Below are positions 48,500 through 62,633 of a stretch of DNA of 64,000 nucleotides, piece by piece; position 1 is the first letter of the stretch; each line of letters opens with the position of its first letter. The notes beneath the pieces were generated by a model. It had not been told where the DNA came from and searched no databases. It saw only the letters and a program-made list of their open reading frames with translations. Both the position numbers and the translations under genes were made by a program. The DNA is from Epiperipatus broadwayi (Eukaryota > Onychophora > Udeonychophora > Euonychophora > Peripatidae), in contig JAQFVV010006293.1 of assembly GCA_028023455.1 (NCBI GenBank), positions 3,421,844 through 3,485,843 of the forward strand, in the 5' to 3' direction.

Positions 48500-48623
48500 C
48501 TTTTTACAAGGTCTGGTATTTAATTAATGTAGACCCCAATGATTGAGCCAACAACAAGATTAACAGTCTACAGGGTGTGAGATTTAATTAATCCAAGCCC
48601 CAAACAATTGGGTCGCCAAGCCC
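48500..48623. repeat. Two-copy repeat of about 60 bp before the right LTR-like copy
   Basis: Two units share TTTAATTAAT, then an (A/G)CCCCAA block and GAGCCAAC or GGGTCGCC. Possibly subterminal element sequence. Confidence 0.5.
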
Positions 48624-48640
48624 AAGAAAGAAAAAAAAAA
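48624..48640 (+). promoter_or_regulatory. Polypurine tract before the right LTR-like copy
   Basis: AAGAAAGAAAAAAAAAA lies three bases before the TGGACC start of the right repeat and is absent before the left one. This is where an LTR retrotransposon keeps its plus-strand primer, so it supports a plus-oriented element with 40581-43269 as the 5' LTR. Confidence 0.45.
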
Positions 48641-48643
48641 TCC

Positions 48644-51320
48644 TGGACCGATCGGAATTGTATGTTCATTTAACAAGGTTTAGAATCTAAGCAAAAGTAC
48701 CCCAAATCCATTCATGCCCGAGATACACAGGTCAGGAGCAATCATGAATTCTGCCCTATTTGCTCTTCTCTAAAACTATAACATTATAAACAACACTTCT
48801 GATGATAACAGATGAAATTTTATTCATTCCGGTCCCAGAGATACAGCGGAGAAACGAGATCTACAGGGTAATTAATGTAAATAAAGAATATCAAATCTTG
48901 GCTCAATCAAATACCTTATGTGAAGGGATAATTTATAAATTTTAAATGAATTGCACACAGCTAGCATTGCAAAAGAAATATGAATTATAAAATAGTATCT
49001 ATCCAGAATGAGCAAGAACAGAACAATCCAGAGATAAATGTCCATTTAAAATAATCAGTTATAACTTCTAAATATTACTAACACTATTATAAAGATTAAA
49101 TGGGATTCAATGAGTGAGATTCAATAAGACACAAACGCATGAGTAATGAACATTAATAATTTTAATTTACATCAGAAGCATAGCACAGATTTAATGCGGT
49201 TATTACTTTGCATATAGGCAACTGATTTAGCATGCTAATGAGCTATAAATAATAATAAATTAATGTTATCAATGCTGTGATCATTACTTTAAGTAATGAT
49301 AAGGATGTTTATAAATTCATCTCCATAGAGAGGTTTACCCTTGATATAACAGATAAGTAATTTATTGTTCATGAGCATATCAGCCTCTACAAATGAGGAA
49401 TGGGTTAGCTTAACTAAGCTTTACTGTGACAATCCTAAAATATTCAACTAATTATTAAATGAGTGGTTTACAAACATCACTGCGCCACATCTTATGGATA
49501 ATATGAGAACTATACATAAAAAGAATTCGCAGTGCTGACCATAATGATAGCGTTAAAAATGGAGATGTCCGTCTTTGGACTGAAAGGCTTTATCATATAT
49601 ATGATTTTGCTTGTATTTATCACAAGGCAGTATTTGAAAATATGAGTGGTAAGGATTCCATGGTACGCTTGCCGACGTTTCACACGCAGAGCTTTAATAC
49701 TCTAACGTTTGTCCTGAGATCGGTTCTACCAAACCTCATTCTTAAACGAGTTACGTGAAGAAAATCCGGAGTTCGGATGAATAAATATGATAAAGCAAAA
49801 TATAAATTCTTTAAAATGCTATCATAAGTAAGCAACGCGAATATGGCTTAAGTTTTAAATGACTAACGAAGTAATTTAAGCTTAAATAAAGCAATAATAT
49901 CATGCGTAATGCCATGATAAAATAATAACCCACTCAGCATCGTATGTATAACTTTAATAAATTTAGGATGTCGAATATAGAAAAGGGAAAAATATTTTTT
50001 CTATTTAACAAGCCCAAGTATTCTTAAACCACAATATATCATAAGTAAGTTAATGCTCGATAGCGTGAAAACAATAAATAATTATTTAAAATAGGTTAAT
50101 AATTAAAATTATTTTAGAAAACATAGAATGCATCTAAATAAATAGTGTCAACAACAAAAAGTTTATCTTATCCCATAATATGACATTTTAAACAGTCCGC
50201 CATTAAGCATTTATTTCAAAATATTTAATCGAGCGAACTAGCGTTCAATAAGAAATTTTACATTTAACTTTTCCAAAAACATATCGGAATAGTGGCTAAA
50301 ATAATATAAGTTCGCTAGATTAAGCATTAGCATCCCAAAATTAATTTAATAAAATACATGTTTAAAATAAGTTTTGTCGCCTGAAAATAAAATAATTAGA
50401 GCGTGAAACTTAAAAAGCTAATGATAGATTTAAAGTACATACTTCTGTGCTAGCATTTCAAAGAACGAGTTTTAAAAACTTAAGAGAGAAAATCACAAAT
50501 TTAACAATAATTAAGTTTATAGTCAGTTACCAAATAAATAAAGATTACATTATGATTACAATTAAGATTTAGGCAAGAAGTGAGGAATATAAGAATTCAT
50601 TCTTCGGCAAAACGGATTACCTTTAGTATTTATGGCGACCATTTAGCATAAAAACACGAAGTTTGGACGCAAAGGCACAACATTGACAAAATAATGGTAA
50701 GCATCTTCCAATAGTCCTTCACAGTTAAAACATAACAGTTCTCAAGTAGCGATGGCATGACAGGAAGGCAGGACAAATACGATTTAAGATCAGGGAAAGC
50801 AAATTCCTTCTACTCGCAGTTCATTTTTGCTTCCACTCTAAACGAACACAAGAGAAGAGAGATTTGAACTCCTTTTGCGCGTTCCCAGAATTTCTGCTTT
50901 TCCTATACTTGAAATTTGGCAATATTGGAAGATGTAAACAATACGTTCCAGAAAGCATTATTCAAACGTATTTTTAAAATTGCAAATACCTTTAAAAATA
51001 TGATTTTTGGTTTGACTTGAAATGGTTTAAATGAGAATGACATTTTTAAATTGTAATAACACTTTCTAGAATTTTCTGGCCTTGCTTTAGCTTTGCATTA
51101 ATTGTATTTATTTTTATATCTGTAATACATATACGCACATACACAATTATCTAAGTGAAGGGAATTTACAAGTCTGGAAATAAAATATACTTAAGCTAAA
51201 ATAATAATTCAACTGGTTACACAATCATTTTAAATAAACAGGGTTGAAGTGATATGTGTATACGTGTGTGCTTAACATTTCTAGATGACCAAATAAACAT
51301 ATAAACTGGTTCAAACCCTA
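48644..51320 (+). repeat. Right copy of the 2.7-kb direct repeat (LTR-like, copy 2)
   Basis: Starts TGGACCGATCGG and ends CTGGTTCAAACCCTA, where it and the left copy diverge. High similarity throughout, with scattered differences, implies a fairly recent origin compared with the other family members. Four-base flank duplication across the whole unit was not found (left ATAG, right ATGT). It could be the 3' LTR of an element holding the long ORF, or one end of a segmental duplication. Confidence 0.85.
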
Positions 51321-54300
51321 ATGTCGACAAATGTTGAAATTTTAGTAAGATCTTTCATTTTCCTTATAACCAATATGTGCAGGAGTGCTATCTTTTTTTT
51401 TAATAAAAGGTAAAAATCCTTTTTGTACTATCAGTGATAAATTTTTCAAGTTTTTCTATTAAACTTTATTTTAGAAAATTAAAATTTTTAAAATTTGAGT
51501 AGTGTTTATAAAAACAACAAACACTTAAAAAACATCAACAAAGATTTCACTATTTAATTCAATATGTAATATTTCTGAAATGTAAAAAAAAGTTTTCAAA
51601 ATGATTGTTAGCAAGAATTTGATTTATTTAATATTCTTATATATCCCCACCCCCCCTTTTTTAAAAAAACAAACAAAAACAAACTAAAATTATGTTTAAA
51701 ATTCAGAAGGTAATAAAAAATAATTATGTAAAATTCTGAATACTATTTCACTGTTATTGATTAATAGTACTGAATAATTAATTATAAATACTTATAATTT
51801 ATAAGCTGATCTAATATTTAAACTTTAAAAACATTTACAATTAAAAAAAAAAAGCTTAAATATTTAAAAAAGCTCAGTCATTTTTCATAACATGTCAAGG
51901 ATTAATTTACAGTTGCCAGATTTTTGATAGTTAATTTTAATAAAATTGTGTCACATACTGAATTCAGGCTATAGATAGGATCCACAATTTATACGAGATA
52001 GGATTATTTTTAGATTAGACATGGAAATAATAAATAGCTATTTTTACCAAAAATTACATATACTGCCCTTCTTATAACCAGCAAAATGAGTTATTCATTA
52101 ATAGTATGCATTTTTTTCTGATTTAGAAATTAGGAATGAAATGTAAGAAGCACACAAATCATTATTTTATTTGGATGCTATTGAAAAAAGTTTCGTGACA
52201 ATTATCTCATAAATTTTTTCTGTTTAAGGTGCTTGAAAATAATATCAGTCCTTATCTTTAGGATTTGCATGAATTTTTATCAAATGTTTTCATAGCTTCA
52301 TTTGATAAATTTTTTTTGCAAATTAGGTTTATTGATAATATATTGTTTGTAGATGACTGAATAAAGCCATAGTTTAGATGTTCAATATTATGTTGATTAC
52401 ATTTTTTCTTAGGTTATGTATTTGATATTAAATTATAATATCATTTTTTTTCAAGAAATAATTAAGAAAGGTACATCAATATGTAATTATAAATCGGTTA
52501 TTAGATTTAATTTAGTTTGCCCTTGAATTTAGATTATTTTTCCATATCATATTCTCTTATTTATTCAATTAATACACATTTTTTTATGATTTTATTCCCT
52601 GAATTTTATTAATATTATATTAAAAAATTTGACAAATACATTGACTACATATTTCAAATAATATTATACTAATACAAGCTTGTTATGATGATATTAGTAC
52701 GCTCTAAAAATAACAGACATCTATGATATATATTCTAACTTCCTCTTTCTATTGTTCACTAATACTATATCCTTTATTATCGATTACATTAGCTCAACAC
52801 TAGACAATACAAATATAATAATGATAAGGTATGAGATTATTTTGGTTTGAAACTTACAATACATAAAAAACATAAGATAGACTTTAGGGACGATTACAAT
52901 ATAAAGATTTTAACATTGAGAAGCATATAAAATATATTTCACAATGGCATTGCTACTACTGTATTATAATTATTAGGAAAATTCCTACAATAAACAATAA
53001 CATATTTCATTTTAAATAATTACTTAACCCTTCTTTCATAATTTAAGAAGCTATAAAATAACTATTAAAAAGTCACACTAAATTAAATTAAAATAATTAA
53101 CACTATCTTATGGGTATTTCAAGGATCACAATTATTCTGTTCTAAAATATAATGTAACAATTATATTGATGATTAAATCATTGAATTGCAAGAGGGATTT
53201 TACTAAAATCCAAGTATTTAAAGAAAATCACACCATTTCATTACAAAAATTAACTTATTGTTTTGAAATTCACAATTTACTTCTTACTTTCTCTTAAATA
53301 ATTTGATTTGCTTTCTTAAGATTTATTCTTATACTTATACAAATAATAATCACAATAGAATAATCATTTTATTCTAATGAAAAGCTTTATCATTTAATCT
53401 TTATCTCACTCAGTTAAATACAGTTCTTAATTAGCATTTACTCATTATAATTGCATTTTTCAGAATTACAAACATTGTATATATTTTATCAGCAACTTGT
53501 ACTTTTAGATTTATTCTATAAAATACATTTCAAAACTACATTTCAAAATCAGAATGTGACACTTAAAACATAATATTAATTTCTGTTATATGCTCTCGTT
53601 TGGTAATAATACTTGATTGCCCTTGTCAAATAAATCAAGATTCTTTTAATATTTAGTAAAATATGAAGTACTACAAATTCTCTTTATATCAATTATAAAT
53701 TCTTGAATATAATGCTTTTAATAAAATATGTAATAAATATAGGATATGTAAGAACTTTATGTTGATTATGTGTTTTATGGATATGACCTTGTGATGGAAA
53801 TGACTCTCAACTATAATAAGATTACTAATACAAACTTTAAAATATTCATTTATTTACAATAATAAAAATTAATAATAAACAGCTATAAACACTATATTAA
53901 ATAATTTAACTAACAAAATAATTATTTAAATATTAATAAATTTACAATAAAATTATTTACATTCATAACAGATAAAAATAATAATCATTCTCTACATTGT
54001 AACCTTCACCATATATTTATTATCTAGTTCATTAAAATAGTTTCATCTTTCTTACCATCATGTATGCTTTCTTAAAATTATTATACAGTTTTACCAATCA
54101 TGAATTATTTTGTGGTTATCTTCTTGGTCATCTTTCCATATTTACCTTATATTTTCTAACTTTAAATATTTCAATAAAATTATAATATTTTAATGATAAT
54201 TCATACTTAAAATATGTATGAAAATATGACCCTATAATTTTATTAAGTAAATTAGTACTGTTGTGGTAATGTAAAAAAAATCCAATATAAATAATGTATT

Positions 54301-55780
54301 TAAAATAAATGATGAAATCAAGGATTCTTTTTTTTTTTTTCATTCACTATCATCATTTTATGCATTCTTGCTCTCTGTCATGTACATTTTGTGTCTTACT
54401 TTGATCTCAAGTATCAATATTTAAACAATAATTTATTCAGATTTTATTTAAATACAAAGTGTACGGTCTTATTACTTTTATGCTAATCCGACAAAACTTA
54501 GGAAGAAAAAACTATAAAATTCATAAAAATATCTAGTCAACTTTCAATATCTACTATATTCTTATTCACAGAAAATTTTATAGATAAGAAACTGATTTTA
54601 TTTAAATATTATATCAAAATATAGGAATGGAGGTCTTCTTTATTTATGAGTTGTCATACTTTGACAGGTAGTCATTTTTTTCTAATGAGCTTACCCCAAT
54701 TTTATCCTGGCTTTTACATCAAGCACTTACAGTATATACAACATTCATGTATCTGTGGAAAATCGCAGATTAATCCCATTAAACTATTTACTTAGTTCTT
54801 CAAGATGGTATTTTTACATCCTATCCTGGAATTTCAATTTATCTTTCTATACTATATCTTCAGCATCTATTATAAACTACCCCTGGACCAATAATATAAT
54901 CCAATCTTTCCATCAGATATTTATCCATATTAGAAATAGTTTACCTTTACCATCATCAATATGATACTTTTTCTAATATAACAAATGAGATCATAGTTTT
55001 TTTTTTCACATTAACATTCACTCTTTTTCTTACTTTCATAGATAATATTATATCTTGTAATATATTTATTATTATTTTCATAAAATCCTACAATTTTTTA
55101 TTTATCATAAATATTTTATTCCACTGATATCAAATATACTTTATGATTATAAATTTGAAATACATTTAAAACACATTTTACCACAATCAACTTTTAAAAA
55201 TGTAATTACTAAAATATAAAGTTGAAGTATTATACTATCCACATACACTCTTATGTTATAACTCATGTATACTCTTCATTCTCTAAGCATAATCTAATTT
55301 TTTAATAAAAACGAATGATAATAGGTTAATATCTCTTAACCTTATTTACTAGATTGCATATAAAAATTATTTCAATTATTGCTAACTATAATACATAGTA
55401 TTTATATTTCATATCAAAAAATATTAATAAATTAAAAATTAAAAAAAATTTTTTTCTTAAAAAAAAGAACTTTCAATTCCAAGTTTAACACTACAATGGT
55501 AACCAAATAGATGTTCACAATTCCTCATGAGTTTTGATGCTTCTCATCTTCTCTTTCTACTAAAAACACATACATTTAAGCAAAACATTTGAAAAATAAT
55601 CATAACAATAACTAAATAAAAGTTTCTTAATCTGATTCATCCTTCATTACTTTTTCAGATCTTGACAGGTCTTATTTTTCTCCTTCACTTTTTTTGCATA
55701 TCTTCATATAATCATATATATTATTTATAATACTTCACTCATATACACTTTAATGCAATTAATTTTCTTAAAAACTTCTT
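51321..55780. other. Long AT-rich region without recognisable genes
   Basis: About 4.5 kb of very AT-rich sequence. Short frames at 54128 and 54755 are low complexity or have weak starts. Near 52180-52350 one can read FYLDAIEKSF, VLENNISPYL and FIDNILFVDD in shifting frames, faintly like a reverse transcriptase, but too decayed to call. Confidence 0.4.
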
Positions 55781-55790
55781 TATTTTCTTA

Positions 55791-55820
55791 CAGTTTCGAC
55801 TGTCCAGCAGTCTTCTTCAG
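55791..55820 (-). ncRNA. Hammerhead-ribozyme-like core, probably Penelope-type and degenerate
   Basis: On the minus strand: CTGAAGA, then A, then GACTG-CTGGA-CAGTC (a five-pair stem II), then GAAAC. This fits the hammerhead core CUGANGA-stem II-GAAA in order. Penelope-like elements carry minimal hammerheads with just this arrangement followed by a GTC cleavage triplet. Here TGTAAG follows, so the cleavage site seems lost. No Penelope RT or GIY-YIG is readable nearby. It may be an inactive relic or a chance hairpin. Confidence 0.4.
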
Positions 55821-56043
55821 AGCTCCATCTTCCTTACAGTTGTTTTAACTTTAATTATAAATAATATATATCTTGACAGGTCTAAAGTTAAATGTGCATA
55901 ATTATATTCTTGAAAAAAAATGTAATAATGAAAGAGTTTATAAATATTCTCAATAAAGCTTCAGATTAATTTTGCCACGTTAAAAACTTTAGAATATGTT
56001 AAATTAATTCATCAATAAGTTTTACTTCACTCTTATTTAATAG

Positions 56044-58764
56044 TGTATCAGTCAGAATTCGTAAGTCTCATGAACTAGTTGCACAATACTTCCACTACAT
56101 TTGAAGAGCAGTGCCACAGGTGGGTTCAGGGCCTGCAGTACTGGGTTCTAACCTAGGATACTGACTACTCAACATCACTACAGGATAACGTACCTGCCAT
56201 CACATTAGCAAACATTTTTTTAGGCCACGGGGATCAGGGAGATGCAAGAGACTAACTATTTAAAATTAACCTTACTATTATCCTAATGAATGATCTTTGT
56301 GATACACTATGATTATAGGATATTAAGAGAGAGACATACAGATGCAGTTATGATGAAAATACTATATATATTTAATATTAATCTAAAATGCGATTACATC
56401 TTTGAGTTCGGTAATTTCCGAAACTCCTTATATAAAATTAAATGATTAGTATAACCTTATTTATTTGAACTGGTCCTTTGGGTATTTAATGGAAACATAC
56501 TTATTCCATGCCTAATATTAGTGATATTAGCCACCATGCCAGGTAAGATTTAATAAGATATGCGGCCACGAATATACTCGCCTTAATAGATTATATATTT
56601 AAAAGTTTTATCTGTTTAACTAATTCTAAGGGGCCTGTTATATCAGGGCAGATAACGTGGAAGACTTGGGAAGTGTAATCATAAGCATATAATGAAAAGA
56701 TAATTAAATGGATGAGAGGTGGTATTCATAGAGATGCCAAGTAATAATTAAGTAGCGAATCATGATATGATGAGCCATTTGGAAATATAAAACTCGTGGG
56801 TGGGCTTTCTGCCAGAGACCCTACGAGATTGGTCATGATCACAGGTTCAAGTGTACGGGAACTTCTGCCACTGTTACTACCCAACCGCATGGCAGACTCA
56901 GCTATCCATTGGAATACTTCTAAATATGCCCTTCTGTATGGGAACGGAACGATACACTTGAGCATAGGTATCCAGTGATTTCCATGGCTTTCAAAGAGAG
57001 AATTTGGCATTGCTACACTATAACACCTATCGCTTATGGAACATAGTAATACTTATATTTAAAATTGCTTAAAATGATGATTCACTCCCAAGACCCACAT
57101 TTAGAGTTATTTACTTGCGAGCCTTTAAATAACCAGATATTGGTTTGTCAAACATAAGTAAATCTAATATATACCAATTAATAATACTAAAAAGAGAGAT
57201 CAAAATTCTATTTTATGACTATTGCCAAGTTGAGATATCCATCCACAATAAATTATAGTACACCCACATTAATAACTAATTATGAAGATAGATTGCATCT
57301 CTATGGTCATGGCAATTTATTTAAATGCAATATAATAAAGGAGGGGAATAGTAATATATAATGAGAACGCATCCACAAATAAATAATTTATGACGGATCT
57401 AGCAGCTTTATCAATCTAAAATGAATTTATTGTAATTACATTATTTTAATGATTTTGCGCATTTTGACGAAGACTACCAATGCTAATGTAATATTTAATA
57501 AAACTAATGGTCTAGATTGGAAATTATTTAGGCATGAAATTAATTACATAAATAAATAAATAATAAATGGATACCCAAGGTAAAAGGGAAAGATCAATAT
57601 TAATTAAACATTTAAGGGAGTTACAGAATCTTAATTTTTATAGTTTCAAAAGAGTTTACACAATAAGAAAATTATAGATAAATATACAGATTTAAGATAC
57701 AAGCTATAGCTTTAAAGTTAAGAGTCAGAGTTCTTAGAGATTTTGGGTACCTGTTACCTTTGAATTCAGACAAACATGCATGTTTCTAAGTGATTATTTT
57801 TTGTCCATTGAATATTAAGCAGCAGCTTTTCTTCAACAGTTCATTTCATGTTATTAGCAGCATTCTGATCAGGCAGCAGCATATGATTTAGCAATAATTC
57901 AGTTTATTTTCTAGCAAGCAGGGGATCCAGCGCATTTTCCATTCTTCAAAGGAGAACAGCACGCCTACTCCTCGATCATGGCAAAATATAACACAAACAG
58001 CATAATTTAATAATATTTCAGTAAGCTGATAAAACAAACCAAGGGAAGAGAGCGCTCAAAACAAAAAGGAAAGAAAAAAAGCAAAACCAAGCCAAACAAA
58101 AGGGGAAGAGCCAACAAATATAAAGTTCTGACATATATATATTCTTTTTCTTCCCCTATCTTGCGGATCCATCTGACATTACATAGTTATTTCCTTTTAG
58201 GTCCACCAAGTAATATCTGCAGGTAATTTAATGCATTAGAAGCACATGTTCAGTTTGTACTTTCAATCCGAGAATTTTGCTTAATACATTCTTTCGTATT
58301 CCTAATTGTAATGCATATGTTTTTTAAAGCTAATTAAAAAGCTTTTAGGGATTTCTCAGTATTCTATTGTCTCTCCCCATATGACTTTTCAATATTACTT
58401 AAGCAGGAGAATTTCTATTTTTATAAATCTATATATTTAAAAGTTAAAACAAACAGATTTTAGAATTTACGAATTAAAATGTTATAAATAAGAATTGACC
58501 TACATAATTACTAATGTGAAGAAATATTAAATTTAAATAAATTATTTAAAGTGCATTATTTAATGTAATATTTATCTGATATTGGAGTGTGTGTTAACAC
58601 ACGGCATATTTAACAAGCGTTTATATATATATCTAGTACCGTTATATGCACACAGTCCAATTTTGAGGCTTTAAATTTAGGTGGGATGGAGGAGTGGGTA
58701 GAAGATGATAGAACAAAATATGCTGAGGTGAAACTAAGATTCAAACTCTAATCTTACTGTTTCA
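56044..58764 (+). mobile_element. Solo LTR-like element C with ATAG target duplication
   Basis: Starts TGTATCAGTCAGAATTC and ends with AGATTCAAACTCTAATCT then TACTGTTTCA. ATAG stands at 56040-56043 and 58765-58768. At 2.72 kb it has a less AT-rich head (56090-56240), a middle patch (56790-57010) and a CT-rich patch (57800-57990). The frames on both strands at 56726-57010 are mirror shadows over the middle patch and have no domain. No gag-pol. Confidence 0.8.
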
Positions 58765-58768
58765 ATAG

Positions 58769-59937
58769 TTTCATAGATTTTAAATAACCATAAATAACAT
58801 TATATTAAAACATGATAAATATTAATTCATCTTTTTAACTGTTCATTCATTTATTCATTATTAAGTATATGCTAAATATTTCCTTCTTTAAATTTTTCCT
58901 AGCTATTTATAACATCAATTATTTAATTAAAAAAAAAAAAAAAAACTAGACTTAACATTATCAGCAAAGTCATTACTTTTAAAGTTCAGTGTAATAATTT
59001 TACAAGTTTTAAAAATTTATTTGTCTGGATTTTAGACTTGTTACTCTGTTTTGATACATAATCAACAAAATTATTTAATTTGGCATACGTAAATGTTTTC
59101 TTACATGAGAGCAGATATATTTTTCTTTAAGTAAATGCAGTTTTCTTTCCTTTTTCATTGTTCTTCCAGATGACAATAATATTTAAAGTTTTTCTTTTAG
59201 AATTCCTTTTGCCATCATTTTAATTATAAGTTGACTTTCAGGATTGCAATTAGGTCATAATAAAGAAATTAGTTTAAATTCATCCCATGGTGTTAAAGTT
59301 TACTATTAAATATATTATATCTTTAGGCAGTTTTTAATTATTACTTTTACTATTTAAAAAATTAAAATATTTGGAAATTTTTTATACTTTTATATGAACT
59401 AAAGTGACAGCAGCTCTTTATTCTTTAATGAATTAATTCCCTGGTCATTTGCCCACTCACTTAAATAGTCCAAGCAGCATGAAGTCAGAAAATCGATTAA
59501 TTAGATCTTATTGGTTAATATCAAAAATCAACTAGTATTAATTTCAAATAAAAATCCTTTAGTGTGTATTTAAAACAATTAAAATTAATAAATATTTTAC
59601 AAATGAAATTAAAGTGATATTATTAATTGAATTTAAATAAGAAATACAACAATAAATAGTTATATTTAAAATATATTATTATTATGACAATTTTAAAATA
59701 AATTATTATCTTGTAATAAATAATTGTTCCTTTTATTTATTAGAATTCTATACTGATTAGAATATTTATCTTTAAAGAATCACTGTAAGGAAAATAATTT
59801 TAAGGTTAAATATATTACTATTGCAACTTTTATTAACTTTAATAAATCTATATATAATTAAAAATGTGTGCATGGATTAAAAAACTATTGTAGTGAAATT
59901 ATATAATGATTTATATTACAAATAAATGATGGATAAT
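58769..59937. other. AT-rich spacer
   Basis: Includes a poly-A run near 58927. Nothing else recognised. Confidence 0.45.
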
Positions 59938-59941
59938 ACAT

Positions 59942-62446
59942 TGTAACGGTCAGAAACGGGTGATTCGTTAACATAGTGCAGAATTCGACCACCACACAGA
60001 ACTGCAGCACCATCTAGATAGCGAAGCTACCCGTAGTACCGTGTTCGAACATAGTTTATCGGTTCCACAATACAATCTACGAAACAACGCATCTGATACA
60101 ACAGTAAATATTTCTTTAGGCACGGTAATCAGGGTATGCAAGAGATTCATGATTTTATTTCAAGTTAGCTAATCAGAACATTAATCTTACACATTTATAT
60201 TTAAAGAATCGAGGAAACATATTGAATGGGTATCGAATAAATAAATAAATAAATAACGGCAGACGTATAGTTTGAAATTATTTATTAAAACATTATAAAA
60301 TATCATTTAACAGTAAAACTAATAATATTTGGCAAGATTTAAATCTCAATAGCGGAATTTTCCAATACTGTTATATTTATAAAGAGGAACACATTTATTT
60401 GATTACGTAATCTCGCTGCCTAAAATTCTCGAGCAAGTATTTCTAAGGCATGCCTTTAGGGATTTATACCTTTGCAATGCAAGAGTCTAAAATAAGATTG
60501 ATAATAGTAGCGGCGGACATATATTTATTTAATTAAAAATATTTATTAATAACTAAGGGCAAACATTTATTTGAGAGTGAATTGTCAACAATGCAGGGAC
60601 GGAGTTATACGTAGAATAATAAAGTAAATAAAAGAAAACACGTGGTACGCTAGAAAGGCGATATGGAATGGCAGTATATTGAAACTGCAAAGCTGTGAAT
60701 GAGTTTATAAGAATGACAGGCTGGCATTTGCCATCGGCCCAAAGAGGTAAGGTGTCACATAAGCATAACCAGGGACAAGTGGTTCATGCCACGATTTGCC
60801 TGCTGGCTGCATGACGGTCGTCAAGTCCTACGGGACATTCATTTGTCAGCTTGTGTAGGACGACTGGGGTTAATTTCAACCCTATAGAATCTGGAATATT
60901 CAAGGCTCGTAACGAGTCATCGCGTCTCCAAAACGTAACACGTGTATAATGTATAGATGATTCTGTGAGATTTTAAATATATTTTATAACTCGGCCCTAC
61001 ATTATCAACATTTAAAAATGAAACGTTTGCGACTCTAAAAGAAATGCAATTTTATGGAATTATTAATCAAGATTTAATAAAATATAAAACAATATATATA
61101 AACTGGAGGATTTTTACAACTAATACGTCAGCCATTTGCTAAGCAGTAGACCCCTGCATTACAATAAAGGAAGCATTGAATGCGTGTCGTTTGTATGAAA
61201 ATATTAAGTTATTTATGAAAGTAAATATTAATGAAAATTTGACACGCATCCACTGTTTCAAACGATCATAGATTTATACTTAGAAAATTATGAGCATGCG
61301 ATAATTAAATAATAAATGTAGATTTTAGAAATACGTACCCAAGAAAGATAGAGTTAGGCAGGCTAGATTATTAAAGAAGTTTACATATTAATTATTAAAT
61401 TTATAGCATTACAAATGATAGTTCTACAATTTATAGTTTATAATTTATATAAAGAACGAATAAGCGTAGCGGGATATTAGTAGAGTACTCTAGAGAATTT
61501 GGACTCAGGTACCTGTTTTATGAGAAGTTTTCCAATTTATTGGTCAGTAGCAAATTGTTCATGATTCTAGCATTAGCAGTTCTTTCCTGTATTTAGGTGG
61601 TTCATTTAATTTAACAGCAGCAGCAGCCTTCTCACTATTTTAGGCAGCAGATCTTCGTGGTTGAATTTATGAATGGCAATGGAAGGTTTGGCATACGATA
61701 GGCCATCTCAGGATGGAGAATAGTCTGGGCGCTTACTCATGCATACGGTGGCAGGTAAATTAATATATATCTCTTTGGAGACTCCTGATCGAGAGCAAAG
61801 CTAAAGTTAAAGTGAAAGTTTTTAGCAAGTCTCAAAATGGCCTCTTTTCTTAGATCTTATCTTTCTTTTTGTTAGTTTATTTTTGGATTCCAATTAATCT
61901 GCCCTGAGGATAATCAATGCATTTTTGTTAATTTTAATTATCGAGAAAGCTGCCTTTCTATTGTTTACGTTTAGATTTTACATTTAATTTTTATAATTAC
62001 ATTTTAGGGAATTTTTCTTTTTAATTAATCTATTATCTCTCACCGACTGATGCTTTTAAAATTTCAAAGACAAAAAGGGAACATACGATTATTTTTACTT
62101 TTAATTAAATATTACAATCTATTTCTAAAATTATTACTAAATGAAATTTAAACAAAGCAATAACTAACGAATTTTACATTTCAAAATAAATGATTAAAAT
62201 TATATATTTTTATATAACTAAAAGAAGAAATCTAAATTATATTATTTATCTTTATTTATTGCCTTAAATTTGAGATCGAAATGTGTGCGTGTTTATGGTG
62301 AATTCTACATATACCTATACATTTTTAATATTGCTACACACACAATTCGATACCAAAAAGTTTAAATTTGGGTAGGATAGACCGGTGAGTGAGAGACGAT
62401 AGAAAAAGGTGAAACTTAAGATTCGAATACGAATCTTACTGTTTCA
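59942..62446 (+). mobile_element. Solo LTR-like element D with ACAT target duplication
   Basis: Starts TGTAACGGTCAG and ends AGATTCGAATACGAATCT then TACTGTTTCA. ACAT stands at 59938-59941 and 62447-62450. Length 2.5 kb. The patch layout is the same as in copy C, and the tails of the two are clearly homologous (TTTAAATTT-GGTGGGAT/GGTAGGAT, GAGTGGGTAGAAGATGATAG). No coding content; the 60-codon minus-strand frame at the left edge has no domain. Confidence 0.85.
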
Positions 62447-62633
62447 ACATATCTCTACAGAATTCTACCTTTAAACTTTATGTATTCATTTATTTATGCA
62501 TGTTATATTAAAATTTATAGCATTACAGTTGTTTTAAATTTTAAATTTTGGAGCTATAATACACATTTTATATTCTACTTTTACTATGGATAACCAGTCA
62601 AAAGGTTACAATATATATATATATAGTGTACTA

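Noticed and set aside
52180-52560. Faint reverse-transcriptase-like blocks (FYLDAIEKSF, VLENNISPYL, FIDNILFVDD) in shifting frames
   Set aside because: Too many stops and frame changes, no consistent order of RT motifs, and AT-rich DNA easily gives F/I/L/D/N-rich peptides.
56726-57010. Mirror frames of 94 and 60 codons
   Set aside because: Same situation inside element C; no domain on either strand.
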